A stretch of DNA of 57,660 bases, taken from Mycobacterium sp. (GTDB lineage: Bacteria > Actinomycetota > Actinomycetes > Mycobacteriales > Mycobacteriaceae). The stretch is from NCBI GenBank assembly GCA_020438905.1, contig JAGQTQ010000021.1, positions 7,080 to 64,739 on the forward strand. Direction: 5' to 3'. Below are positions 25,833 to 35,563 of the stretch, one piece after another. A program made the translations under genes and the position numbers. The notes under the pieces are model-generated. The model was not told the DNA's origin, made no database searches, and saw nothing but the letters and a program-made list of their open reading frames with translations. Numbering within the stretch: position 1 is the stretch's first letter; each line of letters starts with the position of its first letter.

Positions 25833-26423
25833 ATGACCTGTTGCATCGTGGGCCTGCTGATCCTGGGTACGTTCGGCCGGGTCCGGGCCGCCTTGCGACG
25901 GCTGACCGGACGCGCCGCGCCGGCGCCGGCGGTCTTCGCCCCGGTGGCCTGGCGACCCGCCCCCGGACAGCAGCCGGCGACCCCCACGGCCCCCACCCGA
26001 AGCACTCCCGAACCCTCCCCGGTTCTCCGCTACTGCGCCCTGGGCATCGCGATCTGCCTGGCGGGTGCACCGCTACTGGTGTTGAGTGGCGCGGTGAGGC
26101 ACACCGGATCGGCCTGGGTCTGGGTGCTGCGTGACGGCTGCTACCTGGCCGCGATTCTCCTGGCGATCCGGCTTAGCCGCTCGGCCGGGATGTGGCGGGC
26201 ACCGCGCGGGGCGGGTTCGCTGCTGATCGTCCTCGGCGCGGTGATCTTCGAGTTGAGCATGCTCGACATGCACATCTTCCGACTGTTCACCATCGACAGC
26301 GCCAACGTGTGGGGGTTGATGGTCTTCCACAACGTCGGCCCGGCGCTGGCGATCGCCGGTGCCATGGCGCTGGCCCTCGGGCCGGCGGCGGGCAAACCGG
26401 CTCTCACCCGAAGTGCGCTATGA
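25833..26423 (+). CDS. small multi-pass membrane protein, unknown function
   Basis: A 196-residue protein starting at ATG 25833 (MTCCIVGLLILGTFG) with CGGAG seven bases upstream. About five hydrophobic segments: the N-terminal one, then ALGIAICLAGAPLLVLSG, VLRDGCYLAAILLAI, SLLIVLGAVIFELSML and ALAIAGAMALALG. An Ala/Pro/Thr-rich loop separates the first helix from the rest. No motif that assigns a function. Its last 20 bases overlap the convergent end of the large zinc-ribbon membrane protein gene. Confidence 0.7.
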   Translation: MTCCIVGLLILGTFGRVRAALRRLTGRAAPAPAVFAPVAWRPAPGQQPATPTAPTRSTPEPSPVLRYCALGIAICLAGAPLLVLSGAVRHTGSAWVWVLRDGCYLAAILLAIRLSRSAGMWRAPRGAGSLLIVLGAVIFELSMLDMHIFRLFTIDSANVWGLMVFHNVGPALAIAGAMALALGPAAGKPALTRSAL

Positions 26424-28863
26424 CCTCAGAAGCCCGGCGCCAGTCTCGTCGGCGGTGCTCGAACGTCGCACCGATCCACATCAGCACCGTCCCGGCCGCC
26501 CCGAGGGTGATCCAGCGGGGCATCCGGACCAGGTCATCGCCCCACTGATCGACTCCGAGGACGAGCAGAGCCACCGCACCCAGGCACAGCGGAGCCTGCA
26601 GCCGTAGCAAAGCGCCGACGAGAACTGCGGCCATCGCCAACACCACCGATGCCACCAGTCGGACCGGGTCGTCGTCGGCGATCCCCAACGCGAGCGTCGG
26701 CCCGATCGCGAGCACCAACGCCGGACCCAGCGTCAACCAGGAAAGCCCCGGTCCGTTGCGCCACCCGATGATCCCGGCAGCCAGTGCTGCCGCCGCGGCA
26801 GGGGCCGTGTAAGCCTCCACGACGCCTACCCCCGCAGCGGCCAGCCAGGCCCAGACCGAACAGAGCGCGAGGCCGGCCGCGGCCAGACCGTAGCCGACCC
26901 GGCGATCGGCGCTCAAGGCGCCGATGACCGCGATGGGGACCAGCGCGGACAACGTTCCCGCCAGCCACATCGTCGACGACGCGGCCACGACGACGCCGGC
27001 GATCACCGCCAGCGCGGCGACGCCCTCCACCGCGGCGCGCGGGGCCGGCTGTCCGCGCAGCAGGTGGACGGCGACCAGGGCGAAGGCGCCTGCGGCCACC
27101 GCCGCGGTGAATCCCGCCGGGGCGATCCCGGCCCCGGCGGCACGGGCGGCGACCGCGGCGAAGGCGATCGCTGACAACGCTGCGAGCGCGGCGTCCACCG
27201 CCCGCATCCCGGTCCGGGCCAGCACCGCGGCGGCACCGGCCGCCAGCGTGAGCACGGCGAGGGTCACCACCGAGCCGGCGACCGACGAGGCCGCCCATCC
27301 GGTCATCGGGACGGCGGCGATCGCCGCCCCGGGCAGCACCGCCCAGGCCCCGTCGGCACGCCGCTGATCGACGGCAGCGGCAAGAAGCAGGATCGACACC
27401 ACGGTGACGACGATGACCGTCAATGTGACCAACACCGACACCCCGGCCACCAGAGGTGTCACCGCGGCGAGCAGACCGATCGCCGCGCTGGTGATTCCGA
27501 GCAGGACGAGGCGAAAGGCCCCGAGTCCGGCGCCGAGGACCGCGATCGCAGCGAGTGCGCCCACCGCCGCCCAGGATCCGCTCAGCGGAGGCCAGGTCGT
27601 CGGTCCGAGGTACAGCTCGCCGGCCACCCGGTCCAGCGTCGCACCCCACGGTTCGATCAACCATTCCAGCGGGCCGAGCACAGCCGGGACGGCGCCGGTC
27701 ACCGCCCACACCGTTCCGGGCAGCGCGAAGGCCCCGCCGGCGAGCATCGTCCCGGCGCGCAGCCCGGGCGACAGCGCGGCCGAGGCCAGCATGGTGGCGC
27801 CCCCGGCGGCAACGGCGGCGGTGAGCAACCCCTCGTCGCCGAACAGCGGTCCCGCCACGGTCAGCACGATCCCGGCCGGAACACCGGCGGCGAGGGCGAC
27901 GACGAGTGTCCGCGGCACGCCGACGAGCCGCCGCGCGGCCAGGCCGGGTGCGGCTGCCAGGGAAGCAACGGCCACCGCGGGCGCGACCGCAGCGCTGAGG
28001 GTGTCCGCATGAACGGCGGCCTCCGCGGCCAGGGCGGCGGCCGCCACCCATGCCCCGGCGGCGTGCAACGCCAGCACCACACCGGCCTCCCGATGCAGAC
28101 GGCCGGCACCGTGAATCCCGACGTAGGCGATCACCGCCGCCAGCAGGGCCAGAGCCGTGGCCGCCACCCACACCGGTTCGGCATAAACGGCAAGCAGTTC
28201 CACCGAGACCGGCAGCAGCGCGGCGACCGCGAATCCCGTGGTACGCCGCCCGACGAACCGGCCCAACGCGGCCGCACATCCGGCCACGACGGCGATTCCG
28301 ATGGCCCACCAGACATGCCAGGCCATGCCGGGCGCCACCCCTGCGCGACGGACCGCGTAGACGTCGACGAGCAGCAGGGCGATCGCCAGCCCGACGAATG
28401 CCTCGGCGGTCATCGGCAGGCGACGGCGCAGGGTCAGCGCCAGCGCGGCGGTTGCGGCCGTGGCGGCCAGCAGCAGCACCGCCCGCCCGCGGTCATCCAG
28501 CCTGGACCAGGCGACCGCGGTGAAGGTGATCGCCGAGATCCCCAGCAGCGCCGCGCCCAGCCACAGCAGCAGCGCGCGTACCCGGGCGCCCGACCATTCC
28601 CGGCCAACGGCGGCTGGGGCGTGGGCCGCGACGGCTGGCGAACCCAAACGGCTCAGAATCGCCAACCGGCGGCGCTGGTACTCCTCGACCAGCGCCTGAC
28701 GCCGGCTGAACAGCTGCCACACCTGGGCGTCGACCGCCAGGATGCGCTCCCGGAGATCATCGAGCGCCGCCCGGTCCAGGTCGCCGCCGGCGCACCGGGG
28801 ACAGCCGCCGCCTCCCGGCGGGAGTGCCTGCGCGCACACCGGGCAGTCGGACTGCGCTGGCAT
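26404..28863 (-). CDS. large zinc-ribbon polytopic membrane protein (SCO7613-type)
   Basis: An 819-residue protein. The N-terminus is a zinc ribbon with Cys7, Cys10, Cys21 and Cys24, followed by a helical segment (AALDDLRERILAVDAQVWQL) with coiled-coil character and then, from about residue 90, some 20 or more Ala/Val/Leu-rich transmembrane helices filling the rest. This matches actinobacterial SCO7613 C-terminal-domain proteins, which are uncharacterised. Frequent short repeats of AVAAG type make the DNA low-complexity. It starts 12 bases after the linalool-dehydratase-like gene and so is probably its downstream operon partner. Confidence 0.8.
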   Translation of the reverse strand: MPAQSDCPVCAQALPPGGGGCPRCAGGDLDRAALDDLRERILAVDAQVWQLFSRRQALVEEYQRRRLAILSRLGSPAVAAHAPAAVGREWSGARVRALLLWLGAALLGISAITFTAVAWSRLDDRGRAVLLLAATAATAALALTLRRRLPMTAEAFVGLAIALLLVDVYAVRRAGVAPGMAWHVWWAIGIAVVAGCAAALGRFVGRRTTGFAVAALLPVSVELLAVYAEPVWVAATALALLAAVIAYVGIHGAGRLHREAGVVLALHAAGAWVAAAALAAEAAVHADTLSAAVAPAVAVASLAAAPGLAARRLVGVPRTLVVALAAGVPAGIVLTVAGPLFGDEGLLTAAVAAGGATMLASAALSPGLRAGTMLAGGAFALPGTVWAVTGAVPAVLGPLEWLIEPWGATLDRVAGELYLGPTTWPPLSGSWAAVGALAAIAVLGAGLGAFRLVLLGITSAAIGLLAAVTPLVAGVSVLVTLTVIVVTVVSILLLAAAVDQRRADGAWAVLPGAAIAAVPMTGWAASSVAGSVVTLAVLTLAAGAAAVLARTGMRAVDAALAALSAIAFAAVAARAAGAGIAPAGFTAAVAAGAFALVAVHLLRGQPAPRAAVEGVAALAVIAGVVVAASSTMWLAGTLSALVPIAVIGALSADRRVGYGLAAAGLALCSVWAWLAAAGVGVVEAYTAPAAAAALAAGIIGWRNGPGLSWLTLGPALVLAIGPTLALGIADDDPVRLVASVVLAMAAVLVGALLRLQAPLCLGAVALLVLGVDQWGDDLVRMPRWITLGAAGTVLMWIGATFEHRRRDWRRASEVIAHFG

Positions 28864-28875
28864 CCCGGTGCCGAT

Positions 28876-30306
28876 CTAGGGGTCGGCCGGCCGAAGCACG
28901 ACCTCGCTTCGGCCCCCGATGTCGATGGTGACCAGTGCATGACCGGCCTCGTCGGCCGTCACCGTCTCCTCCACGGTGCCGGCCGCCACGTAGTCGTGAC
29001 CCGGGGCGAGCCGTTCGATCGCCAGAACGGTTCGGCCGCCGCCGTTTCCGGGCCGCAGCACCAGATCCAGCGCCCGCCCGTCGGTGACCGCCCGGGACAC
29101 CAGCACGTCGGGGTAGGCCGCCTGCGCGAGCACCGGACCGGTACGCCAGGGCTCCGGAACCCGGCCGGCCAGTAGGTCGGCCATCGACCCCTCGGTGGTG
29201 AACCTCGCCAGGACATGGCCGGCGTTGCCCCAGCTGGAGATACCGGTGTAGGCCCGCGCACCGTTCTGGCGCACCACCTTGTAGCGCTTGTCCAGGGACT
29301 TCTCCATGGCGTCGGCCAACTCGTCGTCACCGTGCTCCTTGGCCGCGGCCATCACCGAGACCCGGCTGACCCCGGTCCCGACGGAGTAGTTGCCCGGGTC
29401 CAGCGTCTCCCACGCGGTGGCGTCGATCTTGACGTCGTCGTCGGTCACGTGAATGAAGTTGCGCCGCAGGTTGTCCCAGGTTTTCCCGGCCTGTTCGGGC
29501 ATGGTGAAGTTCAGCCAGTAGGACATCACGCCGTCGTTGCCCACCGAGGGGCCCATCGCGAACTTCAGCGGTCCGCGCGCGGCCATGAACCGGTTATCCG
29601 GACGCAAGTAGCGGTGTTTGCGGAAGGACTGCGCCATCTGTTCGACACGACCGGCGCCGAAGTCGGTGCCGTGCAGGCGATCGTGGATCAGCAGCGTGGA
29701 CAGCGAGAACGCATTGCACATCGGGTAGATCAGCCGGGGCTCGCACGGGTACAGCGGGCCGTGGCCGCTGATGTCCATGTTGTGCACGATCGCCTCGCAC
29801 AATGAGGCGAACTCGTAGACGTATTCGGTGTCGTCGTTCCACCGCAGCGTCAGCGCTCCCGGTGCGGAGAAACGCTGATCGTTGAGGGTTTCGAACACCC
29901 CCAGCATGACCCCGAGAAATCCGGTGTACATGACGTTGGCGAAGACGATCGGATCGGGATTCCAGCGCTGGTAGCCCACCAGACACTCGTGCGCCCAGTA
30001 GCCCCACACCCGCTTGTCACGCATCTTCTCGATGGTGTTGGCCTGCGCCTCGGTGAGGTAGCCGGTGAACGCCGGGGTGTAGTTGTACTGCGCCAGTGCC
30101 AGCGCGTAACAGGTGTAGTTGAGCTGGTAGCGCAGCGCCGAGAGCAGGTACTGCTCGATGTGGGAGAAGCCCTCGAAGCTCTCGATCGGTTGCAGCGACA
30201 GATCCAGCAGGTACCTCTGTAGTTCGAGGTCGTCCGGTGTCAACTCACCGACCCGGCGGCCGCCACTGGCCGCGCCGGATTCCAGGAAGTGCTCCGCGGT
30301 GGACAT
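28876..30306 (-). CDS. linalool dehydratase/isomerase (Ldi) domain protein
   Basis: A 476-residue protein. Segments that match the Ldi (alpha/alpha)6-type fold are DKRVWGYWAHE, NPDPIVFANVMYTGFLGVML, LTLRWNDDTEYVYEF, the metal-free active-site-like stretch PCEPRLIYPMCNAFSLSTLL, and IHDRLHGTDFG. In the Castellaniella enzyme the corresponding CEPNWVYPICN and IHDRVFGTD motifs line the active site. No periplasmic signal is present here, unlike that enzyme, so it should be cytoplasmic. ATG 30306 (MSTAEHF) has AAGGGG at nine bases; ATG 30315 is directly against it. It lies 32 bases after an SDR gene on the same strand. Substrate unknown; terpenoid or other alkenol chemistry is an inference. Confidence 0.75.
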   Translation of the reverse strand: MSTAEHFLESGAASGGRRVGELTPDDLELQRYLLDLSLQPIESFEGFSHIEQYLLSALRYQLNYTCYALALAQYNYTPAFTGYLTEAQANTIEKMRDKRVWGYWAHECLVGYQRWNPDPIVFANVMYTGFLGVMLGVFETLNDQRFSAPGALTLRWNDDTEYVYEFASLCEAIVHNMDISGHGPLYPCEPRLIYPMCNAFSLSTLLIHDRLHGTDFGAGRVEQMAQSFRKHRYLRPDNRFMAARGPLKFAMGPSVGNDGVMSYWLNFTMPEQAGKTWDNLRRNFIHVTDDDVKIDATAWETLDPGNYSVGTGVSRVSVMAAAKEHGDDELADAMEKSLDKRYKVVRQNGARAYTGISSWGNAGHVLARFTTEGSMADLLAGRVPEPWRTGPVLAQAAYPDVLVSRAVTDGRALDLVLRPGNGGGRTVLAIERLAPGHDYVAAGTVEETVTADEAGHALVTIDIGGRSEVVLRPADP

Positions 30307-30338
30307 CTCCGACATCCCCTTCCGCCGAACGCGTCCCG

Positions 30339-31118
<780 letters not shown>

Positions 31119-31210
31119 GGGCACCTCGTTTTCATCCGAACCGCCATCATAGGAGCCGACGCCGGAGACACCGCGGTCCGGCGAAACGCGCCCGGTGAGC
31201 GAACCGCGGA

Positions 31211-34200
31211 TCAGACCGTGACCGTCACCGTGATGCTCGACGTCTGTGCGCTGCCCTGAATCAGGTCGAAGTAGCCGCCGCCGGGCCGGGTTGCGGCCGC
31301 CGCCCCCGCCAAGGCGGGGTTGAACAGCATCGTGAGTCCGGCGGCCACGCCGATCACCAGGGTGGCCACCGCTCCGGCCACCTGGCCGACGATGGCTCCG
31401 AGGATGTTGTCGCCGACCAGCGAACCGATTCCCTGACCGATGGCGGTTCCAAGCGCCCCCTGGAGCGCGGGATCCCGAAGCACCGATTGGACGACCACAG
31501 TGGTCACCTCGCTGACCGGCGTGCCGTTCATGATGTCGGCGGCCAGATCGGTGAGCAGACCACCGAAGGCCGGGTTGGCCAGCAGTGAGACCGTGGCGGC
31601 CTCGGCCAGCTGGCCGGCAGCGGTGGCCATTCCCGGGTTGACGACACCACTGCTGGTCAGCAGGTCGGTGACCACCTGCTGGGCGATCGCACCGACACCC
31701 TCGCGGATATCGTCGTTGACCAGGATCGAGTCGAGGTAGCCCGGCAGCACCTCGTCCAGCGCCGCCTGCAGAACCGGGTTCGCGGCCAGCGCCTGAACCG
31801 AATCCGACAGCGCGGCAGCGGGATCGCCCCCGGCGAGTATCGCCGCGAGGGCTTGCTCGAGGGCGTCGGTCAGCGCGGCGCTGACACCCGGGTAGCCGAG
31901 CAGGTCGGTGACCGCCGATCCGAGCAGCCCGGCCGTCGCGGCGCCGAACGCCGGATCGGCCAGCAGGCCGACGACAGTGGGACCGAAGCCGCTTCCCAGC
32001 AGATCGCCGATCATGGCCTGGACGGCTGAGTCGTCGGCCAGTCCGGTGAGCAGTGCGGCGACGGTGGAGCCCAGCGCCTCCTGGACCGCAGCGTTGCCGA
32101 ACACGGTGGTGCCGAGGGTGTCCAGCGCGGCGGCCAGGGTCTGGGCCAGCGCCGCGCTCACCCCCGGATCGGCCTGCAGCGCCTCCCACGCGGCCGATAC
32201 GGCGTCGGCCGGGTCGGTGCCGGACATCACCGCGGTCAGAAGCTCGCCGCCGACCTGGATCAGGGTGGCCTCGATACCGTCCTGACCCAGCAGTCCGGAG
32301 ATCAGCGAACCTGCGAGGGCACCGAGGCCCTCCCCGACGGCGGAGTCGACCAGCAAGCCCAGCAGCGCGTCGCTGACACCCGCGCCGATATCCGCGGCGA
32401 CGGAGGCGTCACCGACCACCGAGGTCAGCAGCGCGGTGATTTGCTCGCCGATGAGCGCCTGCACGTCGGCGTCCGCGGCGAACCCGCCGACCAGGTCGGC
32501 GACCGCGACGGACAACGCCTCGGCGACACCGCCGTCGGTCAGCAACGAGCCGAGCGCACCGATGAGCGCCGCACCCGCGGCGTCGAACACCGAGCCCATA
32601 TCGGGAGCCTGGACGCCGCTGGTGGCGGCCAGGATCGCTTCGACCGCCCCGGAGGCCAACGCGTCGTCGATACCGGGCTGGCTGAGGAACTCCATCAGTG
32701 CCGATCCGGCGGCGGACGCCAGGTCGCCCTGGATCGCCGACAGCAGTCCGGTCAGCGCGGTGCCGACGATTCCGCCGTCGGCGGCGATGGCTTCGAGTGC
32801 GGCGTCGGCGAGGATGCCGACCGCGCCGGCGAGGGCGTCGCCGAACGCCTGCTGGACCTCGGCGTCGGCGAGGAACGCGGCGAGGGACGTCGGGACGTCG
32901 GGGCCGAGCAGGTCGCCGAGGGCCGACTGGGGATCGAAGCCGTTCTGCAGCAGGTCGTTGAGGTACTCAATCACCGCCGTCGAGCCGGTCGGGAACGAGA
33001 TGGCCTCGAACACCGGCGTGAGAGCCTGCGCGACAACCGGATTGCCGAAGGAATTCGCGATGAGGTACGCCACGGCGTCACCGAGCAGCGTGGGAACTCC
33101 ATCGGGAAGCCCGACCAGCGCGCCGAGGTCGGCGATCCGCTCCGAGAAACTCGCCAGCACCGCCGCGTCGGTGGCCAGGCCCGCGATGGTGCCCGGCACG
33201 GTTCCCAGATCGCCGATCAGCCCGGCGCGCAGCAGCGCGAAGCCGGCCGCGGCGATCGCAGGTGCCAGGTCCGCCGAGGCGGGATCGGCCGCAACGATCA
33301 ACTCGGCCAGCAATTCGGTGATCGGGGCGGCGAAGTCGTCGACGGCGGCCGGCCCGTCGATAATGACCGAAACCATCAGCGGGACAAGCTGATCGGCCAT
33401 CCTCTCGCTCACGGCGTTATCGCCGAGAAGCCCGGTGAACAGTCCGGAGACCGCCCCGGTGAGGTACTGCAGCGTTTCAGCGTCGTTGAGCAGGCCGCCG
33501 GCAACGCCGGACAGGGCGGTCTGCGCCGCGGCCTGGATCTCCGCGCTGGCCTGCAGCAGGTTCCAGGCGCCCAGAGCCGCGTCGCCAAGGTCGGCCCCGG
33601 CCAGCAGCGCCGTCGCGAGTTCCCCGGCGATCCCGGCCAGCGCGGCCGGCACCCCCGGAGAACCGAGGAAGCCGGTCAGGACCGAACCCGCCAACTCGGC
33701 CAGCGCCGCGTCGTCGACGAGGCCGGTGACCAGTTGGGTGACGGTGTCGCCCAGCAATTGCACTGCGGCGTCGTCGTCGAGGAGCCCACCGAGCAGATCG
33801 GTGACGGCCAGGTCCACCACGGCCAGGATGGCCGGGTCGGCCTGGAGCGAGCCCCACGCGGCGCTCAGGGCGTCGCCGACGTCGCCTCCGGTCAGAACCG
33901 AGGTGGCGAACCGACCCGCGGCACCGGCCAGTGCGGCCGCCACGCCGGGCTCGCTGAAGAACCCGATGACCGAGCCGGCCAATTCGCCCAGGTTCGGATC
34001 GGCCAGCAGCGCCTCGACCGCGCCGGAAACCGACGGGCCGAACTCGTCGGACAGCAGATCCAGGGCGCCGGAGACGACCTCGTCGACCGCACCGCTGATG
34101 GCGGGAACGTCCAGCAGCGAGCCCAGCGCGTCGCGCAACGCCGCGCCCGGGTCGGCGGCGGTGGCGATCGTGAATGCAGCGTCGGCCAGGGCGAACAGCG

Positions 34201-35254
34201 TCTGCGGAGTGGCCAAGGCACCACTGGACAGCGAGTCGACCAGCGCGCTGACCTGATCGTCCAGACCGGAAGCGGTCCACCAGCCGCTCACCGCGTCACC
34301 GATACCGGCGATGACCTCAGAGACGCTCGGGGTGGTTCCCAGCCCCGAAACCAAGCTGGAGATCTGGCTGACCGCAGAAGCACCGAACGTGCTCTCGATC
34401 CACCCCGCTGCGACCAGACCGATCTCGGTCCGGATCTGCTCCGGAAGGCCGGCCAGGAAGCCGAACGAGGCGATCTGAGCGGATAGGGTGGCCGGCTCCC
34501 CGGTGGTCGTCGAGGCGGCGGGGGCCACCGTCGTCGTCGCACCCGACAGCTCACGGCGGCTCGCCGCGGCGGCTGCCCAGGCCAGCGGAGCGGCGGCGGG
34601 AATGTCGGTGCGGCCGGGCCCGCCCAGCCAGTCGAGAACACCGGTCAGCGGTGTTGCCGCCACCGAACCGCTGGCTCCGGCGGCGGTCATCACAGGCACC
34701 TCGGCCGCAGCCGGGGCGGCAACCTGCGTGATCCGCGGGGCGATGACCGCAGCGCCCGCCGGGACGTCGACCACAGGTATCGCGGCGATGGTCTCCGGCG
34801 CCGGGTCGCCGGCGGGGGCCGGCAACTCTGCCTCGGTCACGTTGGTGACGGGGGCGCCGTCGGAGAGCACGGCGTCGAGGCCGTCGGAGTCGGATCCGAC
34901 CGCCGGTGAGCGTCGCGAACCGGCGCTACCGGCCGGGCTCGAGGCACCGTCGGAGCGGGCCGAGCCGCGGACCGGGCGCCCACCCGCGGAGGACTCGGAG
35001 TCGGAGCCCGCCTCGGCCGATTCGCCGCGGCCGGTGCGCGCCGGTGAACCCGCACGGGTGCCGCTGCGCGTGGATGAGGCGTTGTCCGCCGAGGACTGCG
35101 CCGAACCGGCGTCAGAGGAGGCTCCGGTGTCGGCGGCCGCCAGCGGTAATCCGGCGATGACTCCGCCGACGCCGAAGGCCACCGCAAGCGCGCCCACCCG
35201 GCCTATGTAGTTCGTCGGGCGACGTCGAACCGAGCCGTCGAACGTACTCACCAT
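31211..35254 (-). CDS. giant exported helical-repeat protein
   Basis: About 1347 residues. The N-terminus has the mycobacterial export signature NYIGRVGALAVAFGVGGVIAG, then a Ser/Asp/Gly/Ala-rich disordered linker to about residue 130. The body, about 300-1280, consists of degenerate helical repeats of roughly 80-95 residues with recurring phrases such as DAVSAAWEALQADPGVSAAL, GDALSAAWGSLQADPAILAV, LLAGADLGDAALGAWNLLQA, and LAGSVLTGFLGSPGVPAALA. The C-terminus has Gly/Ala helices and ends GGGYFDLIQGSAQTSSITV plus a short Thr/Val tail. Start may be ATG 35254 or GTG 35251, both near AGGTGG. No enzymatic motif. It is very Asp/Ala/Leu-rich and Cys-free, as expected of a surface protein. Divergent from the pentapeptide-lectin gene. 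Confidence 0.8.
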   Translation of the reverse strand: MVSTFDGSVRRRPTNYIGRVGALAVAFGVGGVIAGLPLAAADTGASSDAGSAQSSADNASSTRSGTRAGSPARTGRGESAEAGSDSESSAGGRPVRGSARSDGASSPAGSAGSRRSPAVGSDSDGLDAVLSDGAPVTNVTEAELPAPAGDPAPETIAAIPVVDVPAGAAVIAPRITQVAAPAAAEVPVMTAAGASGSVAATPLTGVLDWLGGPGRTDIPAAAPLAWAAAAASRRELSGATTTVAPAASTTTGEPATLSAQIASFGFLAGLPEQIRTEIGLVAAGWIESTFGASAVSQISSLVSGLGTTPSVSEVIAGIGDAVSGWWTASGLDDQVSALVDSLSSGALATPQTLFALADAAFTIATAADPGAALRDALGSLLDVPAISGAVDEVVSGALDLLSDEFGPSVSGAVEALLADPNLGELAGSVIGFFSEPGVAAALAGAAGRFATSVLTGGDVGDALSAAWGSLQADPAILAVVDLAVTDLLGGLLDDDAAVQLLGDTVTQLVTGLVDDAALAELAGSVLTGFLGSPGVPAALAGIAGELATALLAGADLGDAALGAWNLLQASAEIQAAAQTALSGVAGGLLNDAETLQYLTGAVSGLFTGLLGDNAVSERMADQLVPLMVSVIIDGPAAVDDFAAPITELLAELIVAADPASADLAPAIAAAGFALLRAGLIGDLGTVPGTIAGLATDAAVLASFSERIADLGALVGLPDGVPTLLGDAVAYLIANSFGNPVVAQALTPVFEAISFPTGSTAVIEYLNDLLQNGFDPQSALGDLLGPDVPTSLAAFLADAEVQQAFGDALAGAVGILADAALEAIAADGGIVGTALTGLLSAIQGDLASAAGSALMEFLSQPGIDDALASGAVEAILAATSGVQAPDMGSVFDAAGAALIGALGSLLTDGGVAEALSVAVADLVGGFAADADVQALIGEQITALLTSVVGDASVAADIGAGVSDALLGLLVDSAVGEGLGALAGSLISGLLGQDGIEATLIQVGGELLTAVMSGTDPADAVSAAWEALQADPGVSAALAQTLAAALDTLGTTVFGNAAVQEALGSTVAALLTGLADDSAVQAMIGDLLGSGFGPTVVGLLADPAFGAATAGLLGSAVTDLLGYPGVSAALTDALEQALAAILAGGDPAAALSDSVQALAANPVLQAALDEVLPGYLDSILVNDDIREGVGAIAQQVVTDLLTSSGVVNPGMATAAGQLAEAATVSLLANPAFGGLLTDLAADIMNGTPVSEVTTVVVQSVLRDPALQGALGTAIGQGIGSLVGDNILGAIVGQVAGAVATLVIGVAAGLTMLFNPALAGAAAATRPGGGYFDLIQGSAQTSSITVTVTV

Positions 35255-35563
35255 CAACCACCTCATCGCCCCGAATAGGTCTGGCCTTGAGCGGCGGCAG
35301 ACCGACTTATCAGGGATATCACAGCATTGTGAACAAAAGCACATCGCGCAGGCAGCAAAGGACTCTCGAGAGTCGCTCCAGGGGACCTTCGTCACCAGTA
35401 CGTGTCGGCTCCCCGGGATCAGGTCGCGGTATCCGCCGAACGGGCTGCTCAATCGCGGCGACCGACTCGGACGCGGCATAGGGCAGACCGGTTGTTGTGT
35501 GATAGACAAAATTCGACTGAGTCTGTCGGTTCAGCATTGATCCGCTGTCGGAAGAAGTCCGAG
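35255..35563. promoter_or_regulatory. divergent promoter region between the two giant exported proteins
   Basis: A 309-bp gap, visibly less GC-rich than its surroundings. It holds two perfect palindromes: TCACA-GCAT-TGTGA at 35319-35332 and GACTCTCGAGAGTC at 35361-35374. Both could be operators. GGAAGAAG lies upstream of ATG 35564. No open frame here looks genuine. Confidence 0.5.

Noticed and set aside
31119-32189. N-terminal extension of the SDR (616-codon frame)
   Set aside because: It overlaps the giant exported gene in a different frame and is Arg/Gly-rich. The SDR cofactor motif starts a few residues after ATG 31118.
32441-34486. 681-codon plus-strand frame opposite the giant exported protein
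   Set aside because: Antisense shadow of a GC-rich repetitive gene, with no start signal or known domain.
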